A program made the translations under genes and the position numbers. A model generated the notes under the pieces. It ran no database searches. It was not told the DNA's origin and saw only the letters and a program-made list of their open reading frames with translations. From an uncultured Clostridia bacterium (lineage in GTDB: Bacteria > Bacillota > Clostridia > Christensenellales > UBA1242), in the NCBI GenBank assembly GCA_900554955.1, contig USJH01000028.1, forward strand, positions 1-9,649: a stretch of DNA of 9,649 nt. The letters run 5' to 3'. Shown here piece after piece: positions 1-7,015 of this stretch (position 1 is the stretch's first letter; every line of letters begins with the position of its first letter).

Positions 1-524
1 CTTCTATCATTGCAAATGCAACCGACCGCAGCCTTATCATTCTTGACGAGGTTGGAAGAGGAACTTCAACCTATGACGGGCTTTCAATTGCTTGGGCAAT
101 CATGGAATATCTCGGAAAACACATAAAAGCAAAAACTCTTTTCTCAACCCACTATCACGAACTCACTGAACTTGAGGGCAAAATTGAAGGTGTGAAAAAC
201 TATCGTGTAATGGTTAAGGAGTTTAAAGATACAATCATCTTCATGCACAAAATTGCAAGAGGAAGCGCAAACAAAAGTTTTGGTATTGAAGTTGCAAAAC
301 TTGCAGGACTTCCAGACGAGCTTATCACTCGTGCAAAAGAAGTTTTGACAAGTGTTGAAAACACTGAAAAACTTTCAGTTTCATTTAACGAATCAAATGA
401 ACCAAAACTTAACCCTAATGCAGCTGAAATTGTAAACATCTTGAAAGATATCAACATGGATACAATTTCACCACTCATGGCATTTGGAACACTTCAAAAC
501 CTTGTTGACAAGGCTAAAAAATAA
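1..524 (+). CDS. mutS: DNA mismatch repair ATPase MutS, C-terminal part (5' end outside the window)
   Basis: MutS recognises base mismatches and small loops and recruits MutL, using an ABC-type ATPase. The reading frame is open from base 3, so the gene begins upstream, and only about 174 C-terminal codons are visible. The Walker B/signature stretch [16 protein letters not shown] lies at 33-80, with the acidic pair D-E at 45-50. It is followed by the switch segment STHYHEL near 144-164. The motif [16 protein letters not shown] is the conserved composite-site/helix-turn-helix region of MutS dimers. The protein ends in a variable charged tail, usual for MutS, and stops at TAA 522-524. Only 14 bases separate it from mutL, so the two are almost certainly co-transcribed. 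Nothing in the visible part is broken. MutS2 is excluded because no Smr domain follows and mutL is adjacent. Confidence 0.96.
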   Translation, partial: SIIANATDRSLIILDEVGRGTSTYDGLSIAWAIMEYLGKHIKAKTLFSTHYHELTELEGKIEGVKNYRVMVKEFKDTIIFMHKIARGSANKSFGIEVAKLAGLPDELITRAKEVLTSVENTEKLSVSFNESNEPKLNPNAAEIVNILKDINMDTISPLMAFGTLQNLVDKAKK

Positions 525-538
525 AAAAGGAGAACAAC

Positions 539-2515
539 ATGGCAAAAGTTATAAACGTTCTTGACAGTTCTGTTTACAATCATATTGCGGCGGGCGAAGT
601 TGTAGAACGACCAGCATCAGTAATCAAGGAACTTGTTGAAAATAGCATTGATGCTGGTGCAACAAGAATTGATATTGAAATTGAAAATGGCGGCATTAAT
701 AAAATTAAGGTTTCAGACAATGGGATTGGAATTGACAAACAATTTGTTAAAACCGCATTTTTACCACATGCAACAAGCAAGATTTCAAAAATTGATGACC
801 TTGACAATATTTTAACTCTTGGTTTCCGTGGTGAAGCTTTGGCTTCTATTGCCGCAGTCAGCAAGGTTTTAATGGTTACAAAACCAGAAAATCAAGACAT
901 TGCTTCTGCAATTGAAATTGAAGGCGGGGCAGTTTTAAAAGAATATGAAACTGGAAGAACAACCGGAACAACCACAACAATTTCGGATTTGTTTTTCAAT
1001 GTTCCAGCAAGAAAGAAATTTCTTAAAAAAGACAAAAGCGAAGAACAAGAAGTTACTGCTTTGGTTTCTCGCTTCATTTTGGCTAACCCTACAATCTATT
1101 TTTCATATAAAGCAGATGGAAAAACAATCTTTTCTTCTCCAGGAACAAATCTTGAAGATGCAATTTTTTCTGTTTATGGCAAAGAAGCTGTAACTGAGAC
1201 TTTGAAAGTTGACTTTTCAAAAGGTGACTACAAAGTTTTTGGTTTTGTTGGTCGCCCAAGTTTTTCAAAACCAAACAGAACATATCAAACTCTTGTCATC
1301 AATGGCAGATATGTTATAAACAGCACAATTTCTGTTGCAATTTCCAATGCATTTGGCGAAATGCTCATGAAAAGAAAATATCCATTTTATGTTCTTCACA
1401 TGACACTTCCAGCAGATCAAATTGATGTTAACGTTCACCCAAATAAGCTTGATGTTCGCTTTGCAAACAACTCACTTGTATATTCACTTTTCTTTGAAGG
1501 TGTTGGAAGAGCACTTTCTTCAATGGACTATGTTGCTTCAGCTGAAGACAAAAACATTGAAAAGGCGATCGATCAAGTTCAAACAGCATCTATTCTTGAC
1601 ACCCTAAAAACCATTGATGACAGCGGAACAGTTTCAGTTGAAAAACAAACATTCATCATACCAGAGCCTGTAAAACCTGCCGAGAAAATTGACAAAGCAG
1701 GGGTTAACCTTAATCCTTTCTCAAGAGACATTAAATCAATGACAGAAGAAGAAAAAGATGAGTTCCGTGACACCGTTCTTGATGCAACACTTTATTCTTC
1801 ATCAAGTGATAAAGTAAAAGATGGCTTCGGGCTTGGATCAAAACTTCTTGAACGTCTTGCAGAAACAAAAGAAGAAGACAAATATTATTCTTCAAACTAT
1901 GCCATTACAAAAGCCCCTATTCAAACCGACCTTAACCTTGAAAAAGCAATCAAAAAAGTTGGAAAAATCTTTAACACATATTTGATTGTTGAAGTTGATG
2001 ACGACGTTTTCTTTATTGACCAACATGCCGCTCATGAAAGAGTTCTCTATGAGAAATTTAAAGCACAGTATGACAACAAGAGCATTGCGGTTCAACCACT
2101 TTTGTTTCCATATGTGTTGTCTCTCAATCCGCTTGAATCAAACATTATTGAAGAAAATCTTGAAACAATGCAAGAACTTGGTTTTGACATTTCAGAATTT
2201 GGAAACAATACCTATAAAGTTAATGCGGTTCCTGCAATTGTAAGCGAAATGAACTTTGACACTTTCTTTAATGAATTTTTGTCAGACAACAAAAACACAC
2301 TTAAAAAATCAAGCGACCTTATTAAAGACTATTTAATGCAACATTCATGCAAAAATGCAATCAAGGGTGGAAACGACTTGACAGACAGTGAAATCAATCA
2401 ACTTTTCAATCAAATGGGTAAAGAAAAAATTGCTTTGTTTTGTCCACACGGCAGACCAATCGCAATTCGAATCTCTAAATCTGAAGTTGAAAAATGGTTT
2501 AAAAGGATTGTTTAA
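539..2515 (+). CDS. mutL: DNA mismatch repair protein MutL, endonuclease type
   Basis: MutL couples mismatch detection by MutS to strand incision and excision. The N-terminal GHKL ATPase is clear: ELVENSIDAGAT with E31 and N35, DNGIGI at 60-65, ATSKI at 78-82 and TLGFRGEAL at 93-101. A poorly conserved acidic/lysine linker spans roughly residues 330-450. The C-terminal dimerisation domain carries the nuclease motif DQHA-x2-E-x4-E at residues 494-505, a cysteine in HSCKNAIKGG (C604), and CPHGRP at 635-640. These are the metal-binding elements of nicking MutL proteins in bacteria without MutH. At 658 residues it is close to the usual 600-650. The start at 539 is set by an AAAAAGGAG ribosome site at 525-533, just after the mutS stop. 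The gene sits between mutS and miaA, a common Bacillota order. Confidence 0.97.
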   Translation: MAKVINVLDSSVYNHIAAGEVVERPASVIKELVENSIDAGATRIDIEIENGGINKIKVSDNGIGIDKQFVKTAFLPHATSKISKIDDLDNILTLGFRGEALASIAAVSKVLMVTKPENQDIASAIEIEGGAVLKEYETGRTTGTTTTISDLFFNVPARKKFLKKDKSEEQEVTALVSRFILANPTIYFSYKADGKTIFSSPGTNLEDAIFSVYGKEAVTETLKVDFSKGDYKVFGFVGRPSFSKPNRTYQTLVINGRYVINSTISVAISNAFGEMLMKRKYPFYVLHMTLPADQIDVNVHPNKLDVRFANNSLVYSLFFEGVGRALSSMDYVASAEDKNIEKAIDQVQTASILDTLKTIDDSGTVSVEKQTFIIPEPVKPAEKIDKAGVNLNPFSRDIKSMTEEEKDEFRDTVLDATLYSSSSDKVKDGFGLGSKLLERLAETKEEDKYYSSNYAITKAPIQTDLNLEKAIKKVGKIFNTYLIVEVDDDVFFIDQHAAHERVLYEKFKAQYDNKSIAVQPLLFPYVLSLNPLESNIIEENLETMQELGFDISEFGNNTYKVNAVPAIVSEMNFDTFFNEFLSDNKNTLKKSSDLIKDYLMQHSCKNAIKGGNDLTDSEINQLFNQMGKEKIALFCPHGRPIAIRISKSEVEKWFKRIV

Positions 2516-2517
2516 AA

Positions 2518-3423
2518 ATGCAAAAAATAATCATTATTGCGGGCCCGACCGGTGTTGGAAAAACCGCACTTTCAATTGAAGTTGCAAAAAAATATAATGG
2601 TGAAGTTGTCAGTGCAGATAGCATTCAAATTTATAAAGGGCTTGACATTGGTTCTGCAAAAGTTACAAAAGAAGAGGCAGACGGAATTGTCCATCATCTT
2701 ATAGATATTGTTTCTCCAGAAAGTGAATATAGTGCAGGAGACTATGCAAAAGATGCTGAAATAGCAATTTCTGAAATTGCAAAAAAGGGCAAAATTCCAA
2801 TTGTTGTTGGTGGAACAGGAATGTATATTACAAGTCTTTTATTCGAGCCTGGTGTTACTTGTGGAAAAGATGAGAAATATCGAAAAGAACTTGAAGAACT
2901 TGGCGAAAAATATGGTTCGCCATATCTCCACAAAATGCTTGAAAAAGTTGATCCTGAAAGTGCCAAATTGATTCATGAAAATCATCAAACAAGAATCATT
3001 CGAGCTCTTGAAATTTTCCACGTTTCAGGAAAAAAGAAAAGCGAGCAAAAATCTTCGGTTTTGCCAAAATATGACTATCTTCTTTTTGGACTTACTGCAA
3101 ATCGTGAAATCTTATATGATCGCATAAATAAACGTGTTGACAAAATGTTAGACAGCGGTCTTCTTTCTGAAGTTCAAGGTCTAATTAACAGCGGAATTAC
3201 AGACAAAAACCAGTGCATGCAAGGAATAGGATATAAAGAAACCTATAACTATCTTACTGGAAAAACAAACAAAGAAGAATTTATAACAAAACTTAAACAA
3301 GCATCACGAAACTATGCAAAACGTCAAATTACATATTTCAAAAAAGTTCCAGGAATTGTTTGGAAAACCTATCAAGAAAAAGACCAAATTTTTGAAATGA
3401 TTGATAGTTTTCTTGAAAAATAA
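2518..3423 (+). CDS. miaA: tRNA dimethylallyltransferase MiaA
   Basis: MiaA transfers a dimethylallyl group from dimethylallyl diphosphate to N6 of A37 in tRNAs that read codons starting with U, which steadies codon pairing. The 301-residue protein has the family's usual length. It opens with the P-loop GPTGVGKT (residues 9-16), followed by the substrate-binding stretch ADSIQIYKGLDIGSAK (33-48, with D34). VVGGTGMYI follows, then the C-terminal segments DRINKRVDKM and GIGYKE. The start codon lies two bases after the mutL stop, and its AAGGA site (2503-2507) is inside the end of mutL, so translation is probably coupled. The gene is the last of the mutS-mutL-miaA operon and is followed by a terminator. 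The tRNA-Trp gene in this window has the A36-A37-A38 loop that MiaA recognises. Confidence 0.97.
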   Translation: MQKIIIIAGPTGVGKTALSIEVAKKYNGEVVSADSIQIYKGLDIGSAKVTKEEADGIVHHLIDIVSPESEYSAGDYAKDAEIAISEIAKKGKIPIVVGGTGMYITSLLFEPGVTCGKDEKYRKELEELGEKYGSPYLHKMLEKVDPESAKLIHENHQTRIIRALEIFHVSGKKKSEQKSSVLPKYDYLLFGLTANREILYDRINKRVDKMLDSGLLSEVQGLINSGITDKNQCMQGIGYKETYNYLTGKTNKEEFITKLKQASRNYAKRQITYFKKVPGIVWKTYQEKDQIFEMIDSFLEK

Positions 3424-3430
3424 GCAATAG

Positions 3431-3459
3431 AAAAAGCCCACGTTTGTGAGCTTTTTTTG
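3431..3459. terminator. Bidirectional intrinsic terminator between miaA and the acyltransferase gene
   Basis: The arms AAAAAGC and GCTTTTT enclose a C/A mismatch, a three-pair CAC/GTG top and a GTTT loop. A T run follows on the plus strand (3452-3458), and the leading A run becomes a U run on the minus strand. It lies between two convergent genes, 8 bases after the miaA stop and a few bases before the acyltransferase stop, so it can serve both. Confidence 0.85.
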
Positions 3460-3464
3460 TTTTT

Positions 3465-4643
3465 CTAAAATCTCATTTCAGTGCCGGTGATTGTGCAATA
3501 GATGTTCAAATATTTAAGGCCTGAAATTGTATATTCATTATTGAAGCGATAAATCGTGCCGTCTTTAAGATGAAGTTGAATTCCATTCACACCTTCCAAT
3601 GCATAGCCAGCAATTTCAGAAAATGGAATTGCGATTTTTTGTTTTTCGTTTTCAAGTTCAAAACGATTTTTGAAGCAGGAGAGAGTAAAAACGCCAACCT
3701 TTTTGCTTTTATAGTTATCAACCTTTTTCTTAAGTTCAAACCCGCCGTCTTTAGTGATGACATGGTTTTCATCCATCGAAGCATAGTCAATTGTTTTCAA
3801 AAAATCTTTTTGCCACTTGTCAAACTTGTCAAGACGGGTGAAGAAATCATTGTGAACATAGCCATATTCATCATATGTGCTTTCAAAATTGCACTTGTCA
3901 CAATAAAAACGATTGCCTTTGCCATGAAGAGAAGAAATGCTGTGACATGAAGGGCAAACATAAAGAAAGGTTTCAATGTTTTGAGCCAAATTTTTGCCCT
4001 TAAAGATTTGATGTTCTTTTTCTTGAACTTCATATGCATTAACGCGTAAATTGTCTTTAATAACCTTGAAAAGCTCTTCATCGGTCATGTTTTTCATTTC
4101 TTCTGGGCTTAAAATAAGTTTCACAGCGCCATGAACGTGGCCTTTTCTTTTATTTTTCGTCCAACGTGGAGAAGAAAAATAGCCTCCAGTAATGTTATAA
4201 ATCACAACCGGCACATTAAGTTTTTTCGCAAGCTTTGCAATTGAGTGTTTCATTTCGCTCATTTCGCCCGAAAAAGATTTATTGCCTTCAGGGAAAAGGG
4301 CAACTGGTGCACCTTGCTTTATAACCGACATGATGTTTCTTACTGTTGTTGGATCGCTTGTAGATTTTGTAATTGGAATTGGACTAACCAAATGGCGAAC
4401 TATTTTTCCAACAACAGGAATAGACGACACATGGTCGCTCATTACAAAATAAAGATGATTTTTAAAACTTTTTGCAATAAAAAATGCATCATAATCTGTC
4501 GTATGATTTGCAAGAACTAAATATGGTGGTTTGATGTCACATTTTTCAAATGTATAAGCAAATTGTTTTTTCAAATATGCCGAAATAAATGGGGAAACAA
4601 TTTTGTTCCAAGCCCCATGACGTTTTTTAACTTTAACTTCCAT
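3465..4643 (-). CDS. PlsC-type lysophospholipid acyltransferase with zinc ribbon and PH/GRAM-like C-terminal domain
   Basis: Residues 1-200 are a PlsC/LPLAT-family acyltransferase, which moves an acyl chain to a lysophospholipid or similar alcohol at the inner membrane face. The HX4D catalytic box is H47-TTDY-D52, and the substrate-binding block is LFPEGNKS (116-123, with E119 and G120). Residues 230-251 form a zinc ribbon with C230-x2-C233 and C248-x2-C251. The last 110 residues read as alternating beta strands with a final helix (GVFTLSCFKNRFEL, then IPFSEIAGYALEG, then IQLHLKDGTIYRF), resembling PH/GRAM-type folds; that assignment is inference. Ordinary PlsC proteins are about 200-250 residues, so this 392-residue form is extended. 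No signal peptide or clear membrane helix is seen. The start is supported by TTAGGAG upstream of the ATG. It is divergent from the alpha-oxoamine synthase gene. The substrate is not predictable. Confidence 0.87.
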   Translation of the reverse strand: MEVKVKKRHGAWNKIVSPFISAYLKKQFAYTFEKCDIKPPYLVLANHTTDYDAFFIAKSFKNHLYFVMSDHVSSIPVVGKIVRHLVSPIPITKSTSDPTTVRNIMSVIKQGAPVALFPEGNKSFSGEMSEMKHSIAKLAKKLNVPVVIYNITGGYFSSPRWTKNKRKGHVHGAVKLILSPEEMKNMTDEELFKVIKDNLRVNAYEVQEKEHQIFKGKNLAQNIETFLYVCPSCHSISSLHGKGNRFYCDKCNFESTYDEYGYVHNDFFTRLDKFDKWQKDFLKTIDYASMDENHVITKDGGFELKKKVDNYKSKKVGVFTLSCFKNRFELENEKQKIAIPFSEIAGYALEGVNGIQLHLKDGTIYRFNNEYTISGLKYLNIYCTITGTEMRF

Positions 4644-4659
4644 TATCGCTCCTAAGAAT

Positions 4660-4665
4660 AGTATA
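4660..4665 (-). promoter_or_regulatory. Possible -10 element of the acyltransferase gene
   Basis: On the minus strand TATACT lies about 16 bases upstream of the start codon's neighbourhood, before a TTAGGAG ribosome site. I found no acceptable -35 hexamer at 16-18 bases, so the assignment is weak. The 212-base divergent gap (4644-4855) otherwise holds AT-rich DNA and the plus-strand promoter. Confidence 0.35.
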
Positions 4666-4780
4666 TAAACACTTTACCATAAATATTAAATTTTACAAAT
4701 GCATTTTTATAAATATTTGATAATTTGACAAATTTTGCAACAGAAAATTTTAAACATGTTGATTTTTTTGTTCAATTGTT

Positions 4781-4808
4781 TTGAAATCAGAGGTTATTTT
4801 GTTATACT
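4781..4808 (+). promoter_or_regulatory. Sigma-A-type promoter of the alpha-oxoamine synthase gene
   Basis: TTGAAA (4781-4786), a 16-base spacer and TATACT (4803-4808) form a good promoter, strengthened by an extended -10 TGT at 4800-4802. Transcription would start near 4815, giving a leader of about 40 bases with the ribosome site AAAAGGA at 4841-4847. Confidence 0.7.
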
Positions 4809-4819
4809 TGAAATATCTA

Positions 4820-4833
4820 TTGCCAAACGGCAA
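4820..4833 (+). other. Small hairpin at the 5' end of the alpha-oxoamine synthase mRNA
   Basis: TTGCC and GGCAA pair around an AAAC loop, only a few bases after the predicted transcript start and 8 bases before the ribosome site. Hairpins placed like this can protect the mRNA 5' end. With five pairs it could also be chance. Confidence 0.35.
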
Positions 4834-4855
4834 AACATGAAAAAGGAAAAAACAA

Positions 4856-6040
4856 ATGGATTTATTTAAAAAATGTTATGAAGACAGCATGTATAAGCAA
4901 GTTCAAAGAGAAGGAATTTACCCATATTTCCATCAACTTGAAACAAAGCAAGACATTGTTGTTGAAATGGAAGGAAAACGTGAAATCATGATTGGTTCAA
5001 ACAACTATCTTGGTCTCACAGGAAATCAAGAAGTTATCGATGCTGCGGTTGAAGCAACAAAAGAATTTGGAACAGGATGTTCAGGAAGCAGATTTTTGAA
5101 CGGCTCAACTGTTAAACACGTTGAACTTGAAAAAGACCTTGCTAAATTTTTGAAAAAAGAAGACTGTGTTATCATGAGCACAGGTTACCAAACAAACCTT
5201 GGAATTATCAGTGCAATTGCTGGAAGACATGACGTTGTTTTGTGCGACAAAGAAAACCACGCATCAATTTACGATGCAATTCGTCTTTCATATGCCGAAC
5301 TTATCAGATATAACCACAATGACATGGAAGACCTTGAAGAAAAACTTAAAGCAATTCCAGAAAACAAAGGAATTTTGATTGTAACCGACGGTGTGTTCTC
5401 TATGAGTGGAGACATCTGCAATCTTCCTGAAATTGTTCGCCTTAAGAAAAAATATGGCGCAAGAGTAATGGTTGACGATGCTCATGCTCTTGGAATTCTT
5501 GGTGAAAACGGCCGCGGAACTGGTGAATATTTCGGACTTGAAGATGAAGTTGACATCATTTTCGGAACATTTTCAAAATCTCTTGCAAGCCTTGGCGGTC
5601 TTTGTGCATCAACTCATGAAGTGTGCGAATATATCCGTCACAACTCACGACCATTCATCTTTTCAGCTTCAATTCCACCTGCATGCCTTGCTGCTGCATC
5701 AAAAGCTCTTGAAATTATTAAAAGAGAACCTGAAAGAAGAAAGAACCTTCTTGCAATTTCAGACTATATGCGTGAAGCTTTAACAAAACGCGGAATCAAA
5801 TTTAAAGACAGTAAAGTTCCAATCATTGCAATTTATACCTATCAGCCAGAAATCACTTTGATTGCTTGCAAACGACTTTTTGAAGAAGGAGTTTATGTTA
5901 ACCCAGTTTTGCCACCAGCAACTCCAGTTGGCGAATGCTTGATTAGAACAAGCTATACTGCAACTCACACCAAAGAACTTATGGATGAAGCTGCAGACAA
6001 GATTTTGAAAGTTTTCAAAGAACTTAAAATCATGGAATAA
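4856..6040 (+). CDS. Serine palmitoyltransferase-like alpha-oxoamine synthase (PLP-dependent)
   Basis: The alpha-oxoamine synthase family condenses an amino acid with an acyl thioester and releases CO2. Members are serine palmitoyltransferase (SPT), 8-amino-7-oxononanoate synthase (BioF), glycine C-acetyltransferase (Kbl) and ALA synthase. The fold type I PLP site is complete: H135 in ENHAS, D207 and H210 in VDDAHALG, and the Schiff-base lysine K241 in GTFSKSLASLGG. Three blocks look like SPT rather than BioF or Kbl: GTGCSGSRFLNGS (72-84), TFSKSLASLGG (BioF and Kbl usually have T-L-G-K) and RHNSRPFIFSAS. No bio or tdh gene is adjacent, which argues against biotin synthesis or threonine breakdown. 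At 394 residues it is full length. The start is fixed by AAAAGGA and a promoter. It is divergent from a lipid acyltransferase. The exact substrates are inferred, not shown. Confidence 0.85.
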   Translation: MDLFKKCYEDSMYKQVQREGIYPYFHQLETKQDIVVEMEGKREIMIGSNNYLGLTGNQEVIDAAVEATKEFGTGCSGSRFLNGSTVKHVELEKDLAKFLKKEDCVIMSTGYQTNLGIISAIAGRHDVVLCDKENHASIYDAIRLSYAELIRYNHNDMEDLEEKLKAIPENKGILIVTDGVFSMSGDICNLPEIVRLKKKYGARVMVDDAHALGILGENGRGTGEYFGLEDEVDIIFGTFSKSLASLGGLCASTHEVCEYIRHNSRPFIFSASIPPACLAAASKALEIIKREPERRKNLLAISDYMREALTKRGIKFKDSKVPIIAIYTYQPEITLIACKRLFEEGVYVNPVLPPATPVGECLIRTSYTATHTKELMDEAADKILKVFKELKIME

Positions 6041-6134
6041 TAAAATTCATAAAAATTAGTCAAAAACCGCAAAATTTTGTTAAATTTTCAATATTTTTTG
6101 CATATTTTGCGATTTTCTGCACAAAATAAAAACA

Positions 6135-6173
6135 TGAAGCAATCAGTTTCAAGCGATTTGAAGCATTGCTTTA
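6135..6173 (+). other. Long imperfect hairpin in the 3' region of the alpha-oxoamine synthase transcript
   Basis: TGAAGCAAT (6135-6143) pairs with ATTGCTTTA (6165-6173) with one G-T wobble. After a two-base bulge, GTTTCAA (6146-6152) pairs with TTGAAGC (6158-6164) around the loop GCGAT. This gives about 16 pairs. It lies about 95 bases after the stop codon and ends just before the terminator hairpin, so the two form a tandem. It could stabilise the mRNA 3' end or be part of a small RNA. Confidence 0.5.
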
Positions 6174-6174
6174 T

Positions 6175-6206
6175 AAAAGCCCTAAATCTTTTTTAGGACT
6201 TTTTTT
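6175..6206 (+). terminator. Intrinsic terminator downstream of the alpha-oxoamine synthase gene
   Basis: AAAAG-c-CCTAAA (6175-6186) pairs with TTTAGG-a-CTTTT (6192-6203) with one C/A mismatch, and runs into a T tract ending at 6206. It is the only plus-strand terminator-like structure between this gene and the convergent lexA. Confidence 0.8.
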
Positions 6207-6254
6207 CATGTTAAAAAACAAATTAAAAAGTGGGGAAGAATAAAAATTTTACAT

Positions 6255-6288
6255 AAAAAAAGTGGCCAAATTTTAGCCACTATTTTTT
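6255..6288 (-). terminator. Intrinsic terminator of lexA
   Basis: Read on the minus strand, AGTGGC and GCCACT form a six-pair stem around an AT loop, directly after the lexA stop, followed by six or more U residues (plus-strand A run 6255-6260). A-T pairs can extend the stem at the base. The flanking A and T runs also allow plus-strand activity. Confidence 0.8.
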
Positions 6289-6887
6289 TATTTATAGTTT
6301 CGAATAAGTCCAACAACTGTTCCAAGAATTTGAACATCTTTGACAATGATTGGTGACATAAAGTCGTTTTCTGGTTGAAGCCTGATTTGATTTTTCTCTT
6401 TATAAAATCTTTTAACAGTTGCTTCGCCATCGATCATTGCAACAACAATTTCTCCGTTTTCGGCATTTTCTTGTTTGTGAACAACAATTTTGTCTCCATC
6501 AAAAATTCCGGCATTAATCATGCTTTCTCCTTGAACTTTTAAAATGAAAAGTTCGTCTTGATCACCAAACAAGTTTTGAGAGAAGGAAAGAGAGTCTTCA
6601 ACGTTTTCAGTTGCAGTGATAGGAATTCCAGCAGCAACCTTTCCAACAACAGGGATGCCCGAAAGCATTGAAACACCTGAAACTTCAATTGCACGATTTC
6701 TTGACTTTTCACGAGAAAGTTTGCCTTGCTCTTCAAGTTTTTTAAGGTGATAGACAATTGTTGCGGTTGAAGAAATTCCAAGCCCGGCACACATTTCACG
6801 CACACTTGGTGGATATGAATTTTTCTTTGTGAACTCTGAAATAAAGTTAAAAACTTTTTCAGTTTGAGAGATTTTTTGTTCTTTCAT
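6288..6887 (-). CDS. lexA: SOS regulator LexA (repressor with self-cleaving protease domain)
   Basis: LexA represses DNA-damage genes and cuts itself when bound to RecA filaments. From ATG at 6887 the protein has 199 residues. The N-terminal winged helix covers residues 5-70 (SYPPSVREMCAGLGISSTAT and YHLKKLEEQGKL). The C-terminal peptidase has the A86-G87 cleavage bond in VAAGIPI, nucleophile S122 in QGESMINAGIFDGD and general base K159 in EATVKRFY. The 37-residue Ser-Lys spacing equals that of E. coli LexA. A GTG codon 30 bases further upstream is in frame, but it overlaps the -10 box. The ATG at 6887 has its own AAAGGA site (6895-6900), so I chose the latter. A LexA-like box over the promoter implies autoregulation. 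A plain phage repressor is less likely given the classic LexA helix-turn-helix. Confidence 0.95.
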   Translation of the reverse strand: MKEQKISQTEKVFNFISEFTKKNSYPPSVREMCAGLGISSTATIVYHLKKLEEQGKLSREKSRNRAIEVSGVSMLSGIPVVGKVAAGIPITATENVEDSLSFSQNLFGDQDELFILKVQGESMINAGIFDGDKIVVHKQENAENGEIVVAMIDGEATVKRFYKEKNQIRLQPENDFMSPIIVKDVQILGTVVGLIRNYK

Positions 6888-6905
6888 GATTTTTTCCTTT
6901 TCTTG

Positions 6906-6934
6906 ATTATAACACACAAAATTTCAAAACACAA
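6906..6934 (-). promoter_or_regulatory. lexA promoter
   Basis: On the minus strand there is TTGTGT (6929-6934), a 17-base spacer and a perfect TATAAT (6906-6911). The transcript would start near 6899, leaving a leader of only about a dozen bases that contains the AAAGGA site. The -35 overlaps the palindrome at 6932-6945. Confidence 0.7.
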
Positions 6935-6945
6935 ACATTTGTTTG
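6932..6945. promoter_or_regulatory. Candidate LexA (DinR/SOS) box
   Basis: CAAAC-ATTT-GTTTG is a perfect inverted repeat with four central bases. It matches the Gram-positive SOS box layout CGAAC-N4-GTTCG, except that the G/C pair at the second position of each arm is A/T. Its placement over the lexA -35 fits autorepression. The relaxed bases make the call probable rather than certain. Confidence 0.6.
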
Positions 6946-6966
6946 AATTTTTTATTTATTTTTTAA

Positions 6967-6995
6967 TTGAAAATATTTTAAGTTTGTATTATAAT
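6967..6995 (+). promoter_or_regulatory. Promoter of the Cys-rich small protein gene
   Basis: TTGAAA (6967-6972), exactly 17 bases, then a perfect TATAAT (6990-6995). The start would fall near 7002, so the leader is about 14 bases and the AAAGGA ribosome site (7001-7006) sits at the very 5' end of the mRNA. The LexA-like box is 21 bases upstream of the -35. Confidence 0.75.
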
Positions 6996-7015
6996 ATGTG
7001 AAAGGAAAAATAACA

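Noticed and set aside
4856..6040. Annotation as BioF (biotin synthesis) or Kbl (threonine degradation).
   Set aside because: The PLP-lysine motif and the SRFLNG block are SPT-like, and no bio or tdh gene is nearby. This is a preference, not proof.
6068..6111. An inverted repeat CGCAAAAT...ATTTTGCG with a 28-base loop.
   Set aside because: Short AT-rich arms and a long loop are expected by chance in this DNA.
6888..6917. A longer LexA starting at GTG 6917.
   Set aside because: The extension overlaps the TATAAT of the lexA promoter, whereas ATG 6887 has AAAGGA and aligns with the usual LexA N-terminus.
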